Source: Polaromonas sp. (GTDB taxonomy: Bacteria > Pseudomonadota > Gammaproteobacteria > Burkholderiales > Burkholderiaceae). Taken from it: a stretch of DNA of 26,510 nucleotides. The DNA lies in the NCBI GenBank assembly GCA_013823505.1, contig PNMH01000053.1, positions 1 to 26,510 on the forward strand, given 5' to 3'. Each line of letters opens with the position of its first letter. Positions within the stretch are counted from its first letter, which is position 1. Positions 1 through 8,225 of this stretch are shown here, piece by piece. Under the pieces are notes generated by a model that saw only the letters and a program-made list of their open reading frames with translations, was not told where the DNA came from and searched no databases. Both the position numbers and the translations under genes were made by a program.

Positions 1-246
1 CACGCCTTCACCGGGCTCGCTGCGCTGGCGCAGGTGACGCTGGCCACGGTGGCGCCCGGCATCGCCGAGGCGCTGGTGGCCACCGCCATCGGCTTGTTCG
101 CCGCCATCCCTGCGGTCGTGTTCTACAACCGCTTCGCGCACGACATCGACCGCGTGGCCAATGCGATGGAGACCTTCATGGAAGAGTTCTCCAACATCCT
201 GCAGCGCAACCTCGGCGCGCAACAGCAAACCCCGTCGGGACACTGA
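1..246 (+). CDS. tolQ: TolQ, C-terminal part (Tol-Pal motor subunit)
   Basis: Only the last 81 residues are in the window; the reading frame is open from base 1 and stops with TGA at 244-246. The visible part carries the signature of the last two membrane helices of the TolQ/ExbB/MotA family: [20 protein letters not shown] followed by [12 protein letters not shown], which is almost the E. coli TolQ sequence. TolQ is an inner-membrane proton-channel subunit that works with TolR and energises TolA, which reaches the outer membrane during cell constriction. The stop is two bases before the tolR start (TGA-AC-ATG), so the two genes are surely cotranscribed and probably translationally coupled. 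An ExbB assignment is less likely because tolR and a tolA-like gene follow. Confidence 0.95.
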   Translation, partial: HAFTGLAALAQVTLATVAPGIAEALVATAIGLFAAIPAVVFYNRFAHDIDRVANAMETFMEEFSNILQRNLGAQQQTPSGH

Positions 247-248
247 AC

Positions 249-692
249 ATGCCCGCCGTTTCATCGCGCGGCCGGGGCCGCCGCACCATCAACGAGATCA
301 ACATGGTCCCGTTCATCGACGTGATGCTGGTGCTGTTGATCATCTTCATGGTCACGGCCCCGCTCATCACGCCCAGCCAGATCGCTCTGCCCAGCGTGGG
401 CCAGGCCGGGCGCCAGCCCGATCGGTTCGTGGCGGTGATGATCGACAAGGACGAGCAGATCCAGGTGCGCGAAGGCTCTGCCAGCACCGAGCCGCAGCCC
501 GTGAGCCTGACGCAGCTCGTGGCCCGGGTGCAGCAACTGCAAAGCAGCAAGGGTGCCCCGCCTGAGGGCGGCGTGCCGGTGGTGATCAGCGCCGACAAGA
601 ACGTGAAGTACGAAGCCGTTGTTCGCGTGATGGACACCTTGCAGCGCGCCGGCATAGCCCGCGTGGGCCTGTCCGTGCAAACTTCTCGCTGA
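249..692 (+). CDS. tolR: TolR, Tol-Pal motor subunit (ExbD/TolR family)
   Basis: This 147-residue protein has the standard TolR/ExbD plan: a short positively charged cytoplasmic start ([15 protein letters not shown]), one membrane helix (about residues 21-42, [18 protein letters not shown]) and a periplasmic domain. Asp24 inside the helix matches the essential proton-carrying aspartate of the family. TolR sits in the pore of the TolQ pentamer and couples proton flow to TolA movement. Length agrees with the family (about 140-150 residues). It starts two bases after tolQ, and tolA follows 15 bases after its stop. No strong ribosome site is visible, which suggests reinitiation from tolQ. Confidence 0.95.
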   Translation: MPAVSSRGRGRRTINEINMVPFIDVMLVLLIIFMVTAPLITPSQIALPSVGQAGRQPDRFVAVMIDKDEQIQVREGSASTEPQPVSLTQLVARVQQLQSSKGAPPEGGVPVVISADKNVKYEAVVRVMDTLQRAGIARVGLSVQTSR

Positions 693-707
693 TCCGATTC
701 GCGCACC

Positions 708-1604
708 ATGCAGTCCACCGCCGACCACCTCGACCTCGCGCCGCCACCCAGCGGCCGCTGGCTCGGCCCCATGGGGCTGGCACTGTTTGTCCATGGTCTG
801 CTGGTGATTGCACTGACCCTGGGGGTGCAGTGGCAGCACGACACCGAACCCGTGTCGGTCGAAGCCGAACTCTGGTCGCGCCTGCCTCAACAAGCGGCGC
901 CGCGCGCCGTGGAACCCCCACCCCCTCCGCCGCAACCCGCCCCGGCCCCGGCCCCGGCCCCGAAACCGGCGCCCGCGCCCACCCCGGCGCCGCCACCGCC
1001 CGGCCCTACCCAAGCCGAGATCGCCACGGCACAGGCGAAGAAGAAGGCCGAAGCGGAGAAGAAGGAGCGCGAGGAAGAAGCCAAAAAGATCGCAGCGGAC
1101 AAGAAAGCCGCTGAAAAGGCGGCGGCCGAGAAAAAGATCGCGGCAGAGAAGGCCGCTGACGAGAAAGAACGCCAGCAAAAACTGGCCGCCGAGAAGCGAG
1201 AGCAGGCGCGCAAGGAAGCCGCTGTAGAGAAGCGGCTCGCGCAGCTCCGGGAAGACCAGATCAACCGCATGATGGGCCAGGCAGGCGCCACCGGCGGCCC
1301 GCAAAGCACGGGCACGGCCCAGCAATCCAGCGGGCCCACGCCGGGCTACGGCGCCAAAGTGGCCGCACGCATCAGACCCAACGTGGTGTTCACCGACGTG
1401 GCCCCGGGCAACCCCCGCGCCGAGGTCGAGGTGCGCACCTCACCCGACGGCACCATCACCTCGCGCAAGCTCACCAAGAGCAGCGGCAACGCCGCCTGGG
1501 ACGAAGCTGTGCTGCGCGCCATCGACCGCACCAGCAGCCTGCCGCGGGACACCGACGGGCGAGTACCGTCGTCACTGGTGATCGGTCTGCGTCCGCTGGA
1601 CTGA
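708..1604 (+). CDS. tolA: TolA, Tol-Pal envelope-spanning protein
   Basis: A 298-residue protein with TolA/TonB architecture. A single N-terminal membrane anchor lies at about residues 21-41 (MGLALFVHGLLVIALTLGV). A Pro/Ala run follows at about 69-100. Residues about 101-190 form a long Ala/Lys/Glu-rich stretch typical of the helical rod that crosses the periplasm. The compact C-terminal domain (about 215-298) contains an RTSPDGTI...SSGNAAWDEAVLRAI pattern like TonB-C/TolA-III domains. The protein should link the TolQR motor to TolB/Pal at the outer membrane. It is shorter than E. coli TolA (421 residues), mainly in the rod. The gene closes the tolQRA run; tolB and pal do not follow, and a repeat and convergent dnaE come next. 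The low-complexity middle makes similarity searches ambiguous, so the call rests on context and the two ends. Confidence 0.9.
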   Translation: MQSTADHLDLAPPPSGRWLGPMGLALFVHGLLVIALTLGVQWQHDTEPVSVEAELWSRLPQQAAPRAVEPPPPPPQPAPAPAPAPKPAPAPTPAPPPPGPTQAEIATAQAKKKAEAEKKEREEEAKKIAADKKAAEKAAAEKKIAAEKAADEKERQQKLAAEKREQARKEAAVEKRLAQLREDQINRMMGQAGATGGPQSTGTAQQSSGPTPGYGAKVAARIRPNVVFTDVAPGNPRAEVEVRTSPDGTITSRKLTKSSGNAAWDEAVLRAIDRTSSLPRDTDGRVPSSLVIGLRPLD

Positions 1605-1652
1605 AGAAGGCAGAGCCGGAGCGCCAGGACCCCACCCAGAAACGCCGCGCAA

Positions 1653-1722
1653 CTGGCTCCGCCAGGCCGCAGGCGTTGTCCCCCTTCAGGGGGAAGCCGC
1701 GCAGCGGCGCAGGGGGTGCCCC
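1653..1722. repeat. Two-hairpin GC-rich intergenic repeat between tolA and dnaE
   Basis: Between the convergent tolA and dnaE ends lie two adjacent perfect dyads. The first is TCCCCC (1679-1684), loop TTCA, GGGGGA (1689-1694). The second is GCCGC (1696-1700), loop GCA, GCGGC (1704-1708). A further GGGG-TG-CCCC follows at 1713-1722. The run touches the dnaE stop codon (1723-1725). The style, a C-run/G-run hairpin beside a GC dyad, recurs upstream of gluQ at about 11262-11336, so I read it as a member of a dispersed repeat. It may also stop transcription from both sides, although no T-run follows. Confidence 0.6.
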
Positions 1723-4700
1723 TTAGTCAAACACGATCTCCGCCCGCTGCTCATGCGCCTGTGCCATCCAGCTGGCCAGCGCCGCATCGGTCGGGAAAAA
1801 CAGCGCCCGGTCGTCCAGTTGCAACTCGCACTGCGCACCCTCGCGCAACAGCTGCAGGCGCACCGGCAAGCCCCGCACCAGCTCACCCTGCTCCGTCACC
1901 TCCCGCTTGGGCGGAAACTCGCGCACCAACTGCGCCACAGCCGGCGCATGGCCGTTCACCGCCACGCGCAGGTATTTGCCGAAACGGCAACGCGCGGCGG
2001 CCAGGTCCCACACCTGCTGGATCTTCAGGCGCACGCCGCCCGAGAAGCGGTCGGGCTGGGCCACGGCCTGCACGATGATGAGTTCGTCGTCTTTCAGCAG
2101 GTTGCGGTGCGCGTTGATCAGGTTCTCGTCAGCGCTGGTCTCGAACACGCCGGTCTTGTCGTCCAGCTTGAACAGCGCCAGCTTGCCGCGCTGGCCGTTG
2201 ATGACTCGGAAGTCGGTGACGATGCCGGCCAGGATCACCGGGTCGCGGCTCTCCACCACGTCGCCCAGCGGCGTGCGCGCGAAGCGGCGCACCTCACGCT
2301 CGACCTCGTCAAACAGATGCCCCGAGAAGTAGAAGCCGATCGCGGTCTTCTCCATCGTCAGGCGTTCCTTCACGCCCCAGGGCGTGGTGGCCACCAGGTC
2401 GGGTTCCTGCGTGCTGGAGCCGTGGTCGTCACCGCCCATCATGTCGAACAGGCCGCCCTGGTTGGCGTTGGCCAGGCTCGCGGCGGCGAACTCGAAGGCC
2501 CGGTCCACCGAAGCGAGCAGCTCGGCGCGGTTGAGGTGCAGTGAATCAAAACCACCGGCCTTGATCAGCGCCTCGACCGTGCGCTTGTTCAGGCGTGAGC
2601 GGTCCACGCGCACACAAAAATCGAACAGGCTCTTGAACGGGCCTTTCTCATCGCCCCGAGGCCCTTCGCCGCGGCCCTCGCGCGCGGCCACGATGGCTTC
2701 GATGGCTTGCTGACCCGTGCCCTTGATGGCACCCAAACCGTAGCGGATGGCCTTGTTGGTGACGGGCTCGAAACGGTGGACGCCGCGGTTCACATCGGGC
2801 GCCTCGAAGGTCATGCCCATCTTGAGCGCGTCCTCCACCAGCACCTTGAGCTTGTCGGTGTCGTCCATCTCCACCGTCATGTTGGCGCAGAAGAACTCGG
2901 CCGTGTAATGCACCTTGAGCCAGGCTGTGTGGTACGCCAGCAGCGAGTACGCGGCAGCGTGCGACTTGTTGAAGCCGTAGCCCGCAAACTTCTCCATCAA
3001 GTCAAAGACCTCGTCGGCTTTTTCCTGCGTGATGCCGTTCTTGGCCGCACCGGCGCGGAAGATCGAGCGGTGCTCGGCCATCTCCTCGGCCTTCTTCTTG
3101 CCCATGGCGCGGCGCAGCATGTCGGCGCCACCCAGCGAGTAACCGCCCAGGATCTGCGCTGTCTGCATCACCTGCTCCTGGTAGACCATGATCCCGTAGG
3201 TCTCGCTCAGCATCTCGGCCACCAGCGGGTGCGGGTACTCGATCACTTCCTTGCCGTGCTTGCGGTTCACGAAGCTGGGGATCAGGTCCATGGGGCCTGG
3301 CCGGTACAGCGCGTTCAGGGCGATCAGGTCTTCCAGTCGGCTCGGCTTGGCATCTTTCAGCATGCCCTGCATGCCGCGGCTTTCAAACTGGAACACCGCT
3401 TCGGTCTGCCCGCGCGAGAACAGCGCGTACACCTTTGCGTCGGTCAGGGAAATGTCTTCGAAGCGGAAGTTTTCCTGCCCCGGGTGGCGCTTCATGATCA
3501 GCTCGCGCGCGATCTCCAGGATGGTCAGCGTGGCCAGGCCCAGAAAGTCGAACTTCACGAGACCGATGGCCTCTACGTCGTCCTTGTCGTACTGGCTCAC
3601 CGCGGATTCGCTGCCAGGCTGCGCGTAGAGCGGGCAGAAGTCGGTGAGTTTGCCCGGTGCAATCAGCACACCACCGGCGTGCATGCCGACGTTGCGCGTC
3701 ATGCCCTCGAGCTTTTGCGCCAGTTCAATGAGTGTCTTGACGTCGTCTTCCTTGGCGATGCGTTCGGCCAGCACCGGCTCCATCTCGATGGCATAGTTGT
3801 TCTTGTCGCCCTCTTTCTTCGGATTGGGCGGGTACTGCAGCGTGACCGACATGCCGGGCTTGTTCGGGATCAGCTTGGAGATGCCGTCGCAGAAGCCGTA
3901 GGAGAAATCGAGCACGCGGCCCACGTCCCGAATGGCCGCGCGCGCGGCCAACGTGCCGAAGGTGGCGATCTGGCTCACCGCGTCCTTGCCGTACTTGTCC
4001 TTGACGTAGTCGATCACCCGGTCGCGGTTGGTCTGGCAGAAGTCGATGTCGAAGTCGGGCATGGACACCCGCTCCGGGTTCAGGAAACGCTCGAACAGCA
4101 GCTTGTACTGCAGCGGATCCAGGTCGGTGATCTTCAGCGCGTACGCCACCAACGAGCCGGCGCCCGAGCCACGGCCCGGGCCGACCGGGCAGCCGTTTTT
4201 CTTGGCCCAGTTGATGAAGTCGCCCACGATCAGAAAGTAGCCCGGGAAGCCCATGTTCAGGATCGTGTTGATCTCGAACTCCAGACGCTCCACATAGCGT
4301 GGGCGCTCGGCGTCGCGTTTGGCCGGGTCGGGGTAGAGGTGGGCCAGTCGCTCTTCGAGCCCTTCAAACGATGACTGGCGGAAGAAGTCCGCCATCGGCA
4401 TGGGCACGCCATCGATCAAGGGCGTGGGGAAATTGGGTAACTGCGGCTTGCCCAGCACCAGCGTGAGGTTGCAGCGCTTGGCGATCTCCAGCGTGTTGGC
4501 CAGCGCCGAGGGCACGTCGGCAAACAGCGCACCCATTTGTTCGGCGCTCTTGAAGTACTGCTCGCGGGTGAAGCGGCGCACGCGCCGGTTGTTGCCCAGG
4601 ATCTCGCCCTCGGAAATGCAGACCCGCGCCTCATGCGCTTCGTAGCCATCGGGCTCCAGAAACTGCACCGGGTGCGTGGCCACCACCGGCAGGTGCAGGC

Positions 4701-5289
4701 GCGCGGCGAGTTGCACGGCCTGCGTCACGTGGCGCTCGTCATCGGCGCGTCCGGCACGCTGCAGCTCGATGTAGAAGCGGTGGGTGAACATGGTCGAGAG
4801 CTGCAGCGCCATGTCGGTCGCGCGCTGCGTGTCGCCCTGCATCAGCGCCTGGCCCACCGGGCCGGCCTGCGCGCCCGACAGCATGATCAAACCGGCATTG
4901 CATTCCTGCAGCCAGTCGCGGTGCACCAGCGCCTGGCCCCGGCCTTCATTGCGCGTCCAGGCGCGGGCGAGCAATTCACTCAGGTTCAGGTAGCCCTGGT
5001 GGTCTTGCACCAGCAGCAGCACGCGGGGTGCGGCGGGCTGGTGGCTGCCGGGCATGGCACCGGGCGTCTCTTCGGTGAAGCCCTGCAGCATCACCTCGGC
5101 CCCGATGATGGGCTTGACGCCCACACCGCGCGCGGCCTTGTAGAACTTGACCGCGCCGAACAGGTTGCTCAGGTCGGTGATGGCCAGGGCGGGCTGGCGG
5201 TCGGCGGCCGCGGCGGCCACGACTTCATCGATGCGGTTGGTGCCGTCGACGACGGAGAATTCGGTGTGCAGGCGCAGGTGTAGGAACAT
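1723..5289 (-). CDS. dnaE: DNA polymerase III alpha subunit
   Basis: The 1188-residue product matches the replicative polymerase of proteobacteria (E. coli DnaE is 1160). It begins with a PHP domain (HLRLHTEFSVVDGTNR near residues 4-19). The catalytic palm has GPGRGSGAGSLVAYAL (about 370-385) and PDFDIDFC, whose Asp412 and Asp414 match the catalytic aspartates 401 and 403 of E. coli. Helix-hairpin-helix and OB-fold regions follow (AGIVTDFRVINGQRGKLALF near 1020). QGGLF at 944-948 fits the beta-clamp-binding consensus and sits where E. coli has QADMF. The enzyme copies both strands as the core of the holoenzyme. A DUF599 gene lies 37 bases upstream on the same strand. The start was chosen because homology begins at the first residues and GGGG lies just upstream. 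Confidence 0.98.
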   Translation of the reverse strand: MFLHLRLHTEFSVVDGTNRIDEVVAAAAADRQPALAITDLSNLFGAVKFYKAARGVGVKPIIGAEVMLQGFTEETPGAMPGSHQPAAPRVLLLVQDHQGYLNLSELLARAWTRNEGRGQALVHRDWLQECNAGLIMLSGAQAGPVGQALMQGDTQRATDMALQLSTMFTHRFYIELQRAGRADDERHVTQAVQLAARLHLPVVATHPVQFLEPDGYEAHEARVCISEGEILGNNRRVRRFTREQYFKSAEQMGALFADVPSALANTLEIAKRCNLTLVLGKPQLPNFPTPLIDGVPMPMADFFRQSSFEGLEERLAHLYPDPAKRDAERPRYVERLEFEINTILNMGFPGYFLIVGDFINWAKKNGCPVGPGRGSGAGSLVAYALKITDLDPLQYKLLFERFLNPERVSMPDFDIDFCQTNRDRVIDYVKDKYGKDAVSQIATFGTLAARAAIRDVGRVLDFSYGFCDGISKLIPNKPGMSVTLQYPPNPKKEGDKNNYAIEMEPVLAERIAKEDDVKTLIELAQKLEGMTRNVGMHAGGVLIAPGKLTDFCPLYAQPGSESAVSQYDKDDVEAIGLVKFDFLGLATLTILEIARELIMKRHPGQENFRFEDISLTDAKVYALFSRGQTEAVFQFESRGMQGMLKDAKPSRLEDLIALNALYRPGPMDLIPSFVNRKHGKEVIEYPHPLVAEMLSETYGIMVYQEQVMQTAQILGGYSLGGADMLRRAMGKKKAEEMAEHRSIFRAGAAKNGITQEKADEVFDLMEKFAGYGFNKSHAAAYSLLAYHTAWLKVHYTAEFFCANMTVEMDDTDKLKVLVEDALKMGMTFEAPDVNRGVHRFEPVTNKAIRYGLGAIKGTGQQAIEAIVAAREGRGEGPRGDEKGPFKSLFDFCVRVDRSRLNKRTVEALIKAGGFDSLHLNRAELLASVDRAFEFAAASLANANQGGLFDMMGGDDHGSSTQEPDLVATTPWGVKERLTMEKTAIGFYFSGHLFDEVEREVRRFARTPLGDVVESRDPVILAGIVTDFRVINGQRGKLALFKLDDKTGVFETSADENLINAHRNLLKDDELIIVQAVAQPDRFSGGVRLKIQQVWDLAAARCRFGKYLRVAVNGHAPAVAQLVREFPPKREVTEQGELVRGLPVRLQLLREGAQCELQLDDRALFFPTDAALASWMAQAHEQRAEIVFD

Positions 5290-5295
5290 CGCCCC

Positions 5296-5301
5296 ATTTT
5301 A
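5296..5301 (-). promoter_or_regulatory. Possible -10 element of dnaE (TAAAAT)
   Basis: Read on the minus strand, TAAAAT (5 of 6 matches to TATAAT) ends six bases before the dnaE start codon. If it is a -10 box, transcription would begin at or very near the A of the ATG and give a leaderless mRNA. No good -35 is seen at the standard distance; the best match, TTGAGG at 5330-5325, would leave a 23-base spacer. The call is therefore weak, and dnaE may simply be transcribed with the upstream gene. Confidence 0.3.
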
Positions 5302-5326
5302 GGAGCCGGCACCCCTTGCCTCGGCC

Positions 5327-6040
5327 TCAAGGCAGCGGTGTCACATCTTCTTTCAGGATGTGCAACACCTCGGAGCGAAACTCCCGCATGTAAAGAATGG
5401 CGACCACCGCCAGGGTGCCCAGCACCATGGACATGGGCGAAATGAACCACGCCAGCGCTGCGAACGAAAAGTAGTACGCGCGCAGCCCGTCGTTGAAGGT
5501 TTCGGCCGCTGCACCCACCATGGCCGCGGCCCGCCGGGCGTAGTGTTCGCGGTCGAACTTGCCGGAGTCGAAGTCTTCGGGCGAGGGCATCGATCCAATC
5601 ACGAGCGCCACAAAGGTGTACTGGCGCATGCACCAGGAAAAACGGAAAAAGGCGTACACAAAGATCGCCACCATCACCAGGATCTTGAACTCGAAAACGA
5701 TCAATGTGGTGGTTTGGGCAAAGGGGATCTCGCTCATCAGTTCGGTGGCCTTGTCGGTCGTGCCCAGCAACGCGAACAGACCACCGATGACCAGGATGGA
5801 GGTGGACGAGAAAAAGGCGGGTGTGGTGGACAGCGTCTGCGTGATCACGCCGTCGAGCATGCGCGGATCGCGCGACGTGGCCTGTTTCATCCAGTAGCCG
5901 CGGTAGCGGTTGGTGGTCTGGATCAACGAACCCTTTTTGCGTCCCCACACACGTGCGAACCAGGCATAACCTGTCCACAACGCAAAGAAACAGACCAGGG
6001 CCAGCCAGTCTGTCCAGGGGATGATGCTCAGGAATTTCAT
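5327..6040 (-). CDS. DUF599 family inner-membrane protein
   Basis: A 237-residue hydrophobic protein that I recognise as the DUF599 family, which has no established function. Visible membrane segments include DWLALVCFFALWTGYAWF (about 11-28), FFSSTSILVIGGLFALLG (about 75-92), a long one around IVFEFKILVMVAIFVYAFF (about 113-133), and one or two near the C-terminus around AYYFSFAALAWFISPMSMV. Between them lie short charged loops such as RVWGRKKGSLIQTTNRYRGYWM. The gene ends 37 bases before dnaE on the same strand, so it may be the first gene of a dnaE transcript. It diverges from the Bug gene at 6134 across 93 bases. Nothing in the sequence links it functionally to replication. No strong ribosome site precedes the ATG. 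Confidence 0.8.
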   Translation of the reverse strand: MKFLSIIPWTDWLALVCFFALWTGYAWFARVWGRKKGSLIQTTNRYRGYWMKQATSRDPRMLDGVITQTLSTTPAFFSSTSILVIGGLFALLGTTDKATELMSEIPFAQTTTLIVFEFKILVMVAIFVYAFFRFSWCMRQYTFVALVIGSMPSPEDFDSGKFDREHYARRAAAMVGAAAETFNDGLRAYYFSFAALAWFISPMSMVLGTLAVVAILYMREFRSEVLHILKEDVTPLP

Positions 6041-6133
6041 GCGCCGATGTTACCTTTGCATCCGGCGTCACGAACGGGTCACAGCCGTTGTCCATCATGC
6101 TGGATTGCCCTGTCGCCAACACCTTGAATCACC

Positions 6134-7123
6134 ATGAAAAACCTTTTGTCCCGGCGCCAATGGATGTTGGGTGCCGGCTCTGCGCTGGCCACCTTGTCCG
6201 CACCCGCCGTGTGGTCGCAGTCCTGGCCTCAGCGCCCGATCCGCATCGTTGTGCCCTTCGCTCCCGGCGCAGGCACGGACGCCGTGGGACGCCTGGTGGC
6301 CGAGAAGCTCGCAGAGCTGTTGCCCGCCACCGTGGTGGTGGAGAACCGCGTGGGCGCTTCGGGCGCCATTGGTGCGCAAGCGGTCGCGAACAGCGCGCCC
6401 GATGGTCACACCCTGCTGCTGGTTGCAGCGCCCTTCACCACCGTTCCGGCCGCGCTGCCCGGCGCGGGCTACGACCCACTGGCGCAGTTCACGCCGCTCG
6501 GCATGATTGCCACAGGCCCGCTGGTGTGGGCGGCCAACAAGGACCTGCCTGTGCGCACGCTGGCCGACATGGTGCAACTGGCGCGCGCTAGGCCCGGCTT
6601 CTACAACTACGGTTCGGCCGGTGCAGGTGGCATCAACCACCTGGTGCTGGAGTTGCTCAAGGTGCGCACAGGCGCGTTCATCACGCACATTCCCTACCGA
6701 GGCATTGCCCCCGCCGTGCTGGACATGATGGGCGGACAGATTCACCTGGTCACAGGCACCGTGCCGGCACTGGCACCGTTCATTCGGGACGGTCGCATCA
6801 AGGCACTGGCCGTCACGTCGGACCGGCGCACCCCGGCCCTGCCGGAAGTCCCCAGCATGGTGGAGGCCGGGCTGGCGGGATTCAACGTCCTGAACTATTT
6901 CGGGCTCGTGGCGCCCGTGGGCACACCGCCCGAGGTGGTGGCCCGGCTCAATGCAGCCATTGCCCGTCTGGTCACACTGACCGATGTGAAGGCCAGGTTT
7001 GCGCTGGACGCGCTGGAACCCGCCGCCGGCACGCCGGCCGAACTGGGCCGTTTTCTCGCCACCGACCTGCAGTCTTGGCAGCAGGTGGTGGCTCGCCAAA
7101 AACTGCAGATCGCCGCGAGCTGA
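6134..7123 (+). CDS. Tripartite tricarboxylate transporter substrate-binding protein (Bug/TctC family)
   Basis: A 329-residue periplasmic binding protein of the Bug family. A signal peptide with a twin-arginine-like motif (SRRQWML, residues 6-12) and an alanine-rich core is followed by the family opening PQRPIRIVVPFAPGAGTDAV. Other hallmarks are VVVENRVGASGAIG, DGHTLL, NYGSAGAGGINHL and HIPYRGIAPAVLDMMGGQI. Proteins of this family bind small carboxylates, sometimes amino acids or nicotinate; the ligand cannot be read from sequence. No tctA or tctB partner is next to it, which is common in this bacterial group, where these proteins may share a transporter or act as sensors. It stands alone: divergent from DUF599 and convergent with the flavodoxin gene. 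Confidence 0.9.
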   Translation: MKNLLSRRQWMLGAGSALATLSAPAVWSQSWPQRPIRIVVPFAPGAGTDAVGRLVAEKLAELLPATVVVENRVGASGAIGAQAVANSAPDGHTLLLVAAPFTTVPAALPGAGYDPLAQFTPLGMIATGPLVWAANKDLPVRTLADMVQLARARPGFYNYGSAGAGGINHLVLELLKVRTGAFITHIPYRGIAPAVLDMMGGQIHLVTGTVPALAPFIRDGRIKALAVTSDRRTPALPEVPSMVEAGLAGFNVLNYFGLVAPVGTPPEVVARLNAAIARLVTLTDVKARFALDALEPAAGTPAELGRFLATDLQSWQQVVARQKLQIAAS

Positions 7124-7144
7124 AGCCCAAGGCGATCTGTGCAG

Positions 7145-7161
7145 AGGGCTCGATCAGCCCT
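7145..7161. terminator. Weak hairpin between convergent Bug and flavodoxin genes
   Basis: AGGGCT (7145-7150), a five-base loop and AGCCCT (7156-7161) form a perfect six-pair stem between two converging genes. The stem overlaps the stop codon of the minus-strand flavodoxin gene (7154-7156). There is no T-run, so terminator function is inferred only from position. Confidence 0.35.
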
Positions 7162-7708
7162 TGAACTTCGCGGCGGTCGCAGCCACACGCTGGCCAAACA
7201 GCTTGGCCGTTTCCAGATCGCCCGGCAGCATTTCGTTGGCGCCAGCATCAGACGGGCTTTGTGCCATGGCACCGCTGAAGGAGCCCACGTAGTTGATGTC
7301 GTTGCGCTGTGCTGCCTTGCTGTTGCTGGGCATCAGACCCGTGCCGACCCAGATGCCGCTGTGCTGCATGGCCAGGGTGAACAGGTAGTGCAGCGTGGAC
7401 AGCTTGTCGCCGTTCATGGTGGCGCTGTTGGTGAAACCGGCGAAGACCTTGTCTTTCCACTGCTGGCTGAACCAGGGCTTGCTGGTGGCGTCGGCAAACT
7501 TCTTGAACTGCCAGCTCACGGTGCCCATGTAGGTGGGCGAGCCCATGATGATCGCGTCGGCAGCGGCCAGGGTCTCCCAGCCGCCTTCGGGCAGGTTGCC
7601 TTCGGCGTCGATGGCGAGCAGCTCGGCGCCGGCGCCCTCGGCAACCGATTGCGCCATGCGCTGGGTGTGGCCGTAGCCGGAGTGATAAACGACAACTACT
7701 TTGGTCAT
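7154..7708 (-). CDS. WrbA-like flavodoxin-family NAD(P)H:quinone oxidoreductase
   Basis: A 184-residue flavodoxin fold close to WrbA. The N-terminal strand and phosphate loop (VVVVYHSGYGHTQRMA, residues 4-19) bind FMN phosphate. MGSPTYMGTVSWQFKKFAD and FAGFTNSATMNGDKLSTL match the WrbA isoalloxazine-binding loops. The C-terminal ETAKLFGQRVAATAAKF is also WrbA-like. These enzymes reduce quinones by two electrons and avoid semiquinone radicals. The gene is last in a presumed pirin-doxX-flavodoxin operon, 72 bases after doxX. NADPH-dependent FMN reductase is an alternative name; WrbA activity itself is inferred. The Shine-Dalgarno signal is weak. Confidence 0.85.
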   Translation of the reverse strand: MTKVVVVYHSGYGHTQRMAQSVAEGAGAELLAIDAEGNLPEGGWETLAAADAIIMGSPTYMGTVSWQFKKFADATSKPWFSQQWKDKVFAGFTNSATMNGDKLSTLHYLFTLAMQHSGIWVGTGLMPSNSKAAQRNDINYVGSFSGAMAQSPSDAGANEMLPGDLETAKLFGQRVAATAAKFKG

Positions 7709-7780
7709 GGTTTGGCTTTCAGAAAATGCGCCGTTCGCAAGTCGGGCGCGGGTTGACGGAATGGCGGGATTCTGTGCGTT

Positions 7781-8188
7781 TCAGGCTTTGCGGCGTGCGT
7801 CCAGGCTGAATGCACCGGCGCCAAAGGCGGCCAATGCCAGCAGGCCACCGACCACGCCGATGTTCTTCATGAACATCAGCTGCTGCAGCATTTGCTGCTC
7901 GGCGGGCAAGGCCCAGTAGGCATGGAAGAAGAACGAAGTCACCAGCGTGAACACCGCCAGTGCCAGGGCAGCCCAACGGGTGCCAAAACCAATGATCAGC
8001 GCGATGCCGCCGAGCACTTCAACCGCAATGGCAATGGCCGCGCCCAGCTCGGGCATGGGCAGACCGACCGATCCGATGTAGCCGGCCGTGCCGGCAAAGC
8101 CGCTGATCTTGCTGATGCCGGCGGGCAAAAAGAGCGCGGCGAGCAGCAGGCGGGCCAGCAGGGCGAAGGGGTTTTGCAGAGCGTTCAT
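7781..8188 (-). CDS. DoxX family membrane protein
   Basis: A 135-residue, four-helix membrane protein of the DoxX family. It opens with NPFALLARLLLAALFLPAGI and the family-typical SKISGFAGTAGYIGSVGLP, then has a helix IAVEVLGGIALIIGFGTRWA and a final helix near GVVGGLLALAAFGAGAF. I set the start at 8188, not at an upstream in-frame ATG (8269), because AAGGA lies seven bases before this ATG and family similarity begins here. DoxX-like proteins take part in membrane redox and thiol or quinone stress in several bacteria, but their biochemical role is poorly defined. The gene lies 37 bases after pirin and before the flavodoxin gene, in a likely redox operon. Confidence 0.85.
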   Translation of the reverse strand: MNALQNPFALLARLLLAALFLPAGISKISGFAGTAGYIGSVGLPMPELGAAIAIAVEVLGGIALIIGFGTRWAALALAVFTLVTSFFFHAYWALPAEQQMLQQLMFMKNIGVVGGLLALAAFGAGAFSLDARRKA

Positions 8189-8225
8189 GAGAGTCCTTGA
8201 AGTAAAAAAACAGGGGTTGAAAAAA

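Noticed and set aside
2707..4374. A 555-residue open frame on the + strand opposite dnaE
   Set aside because: It is fully antisense to a certain gene, has His/Val/Leu/Gln-rich composition typical of reversed GC-rich codons, and shows no recognisable domain.
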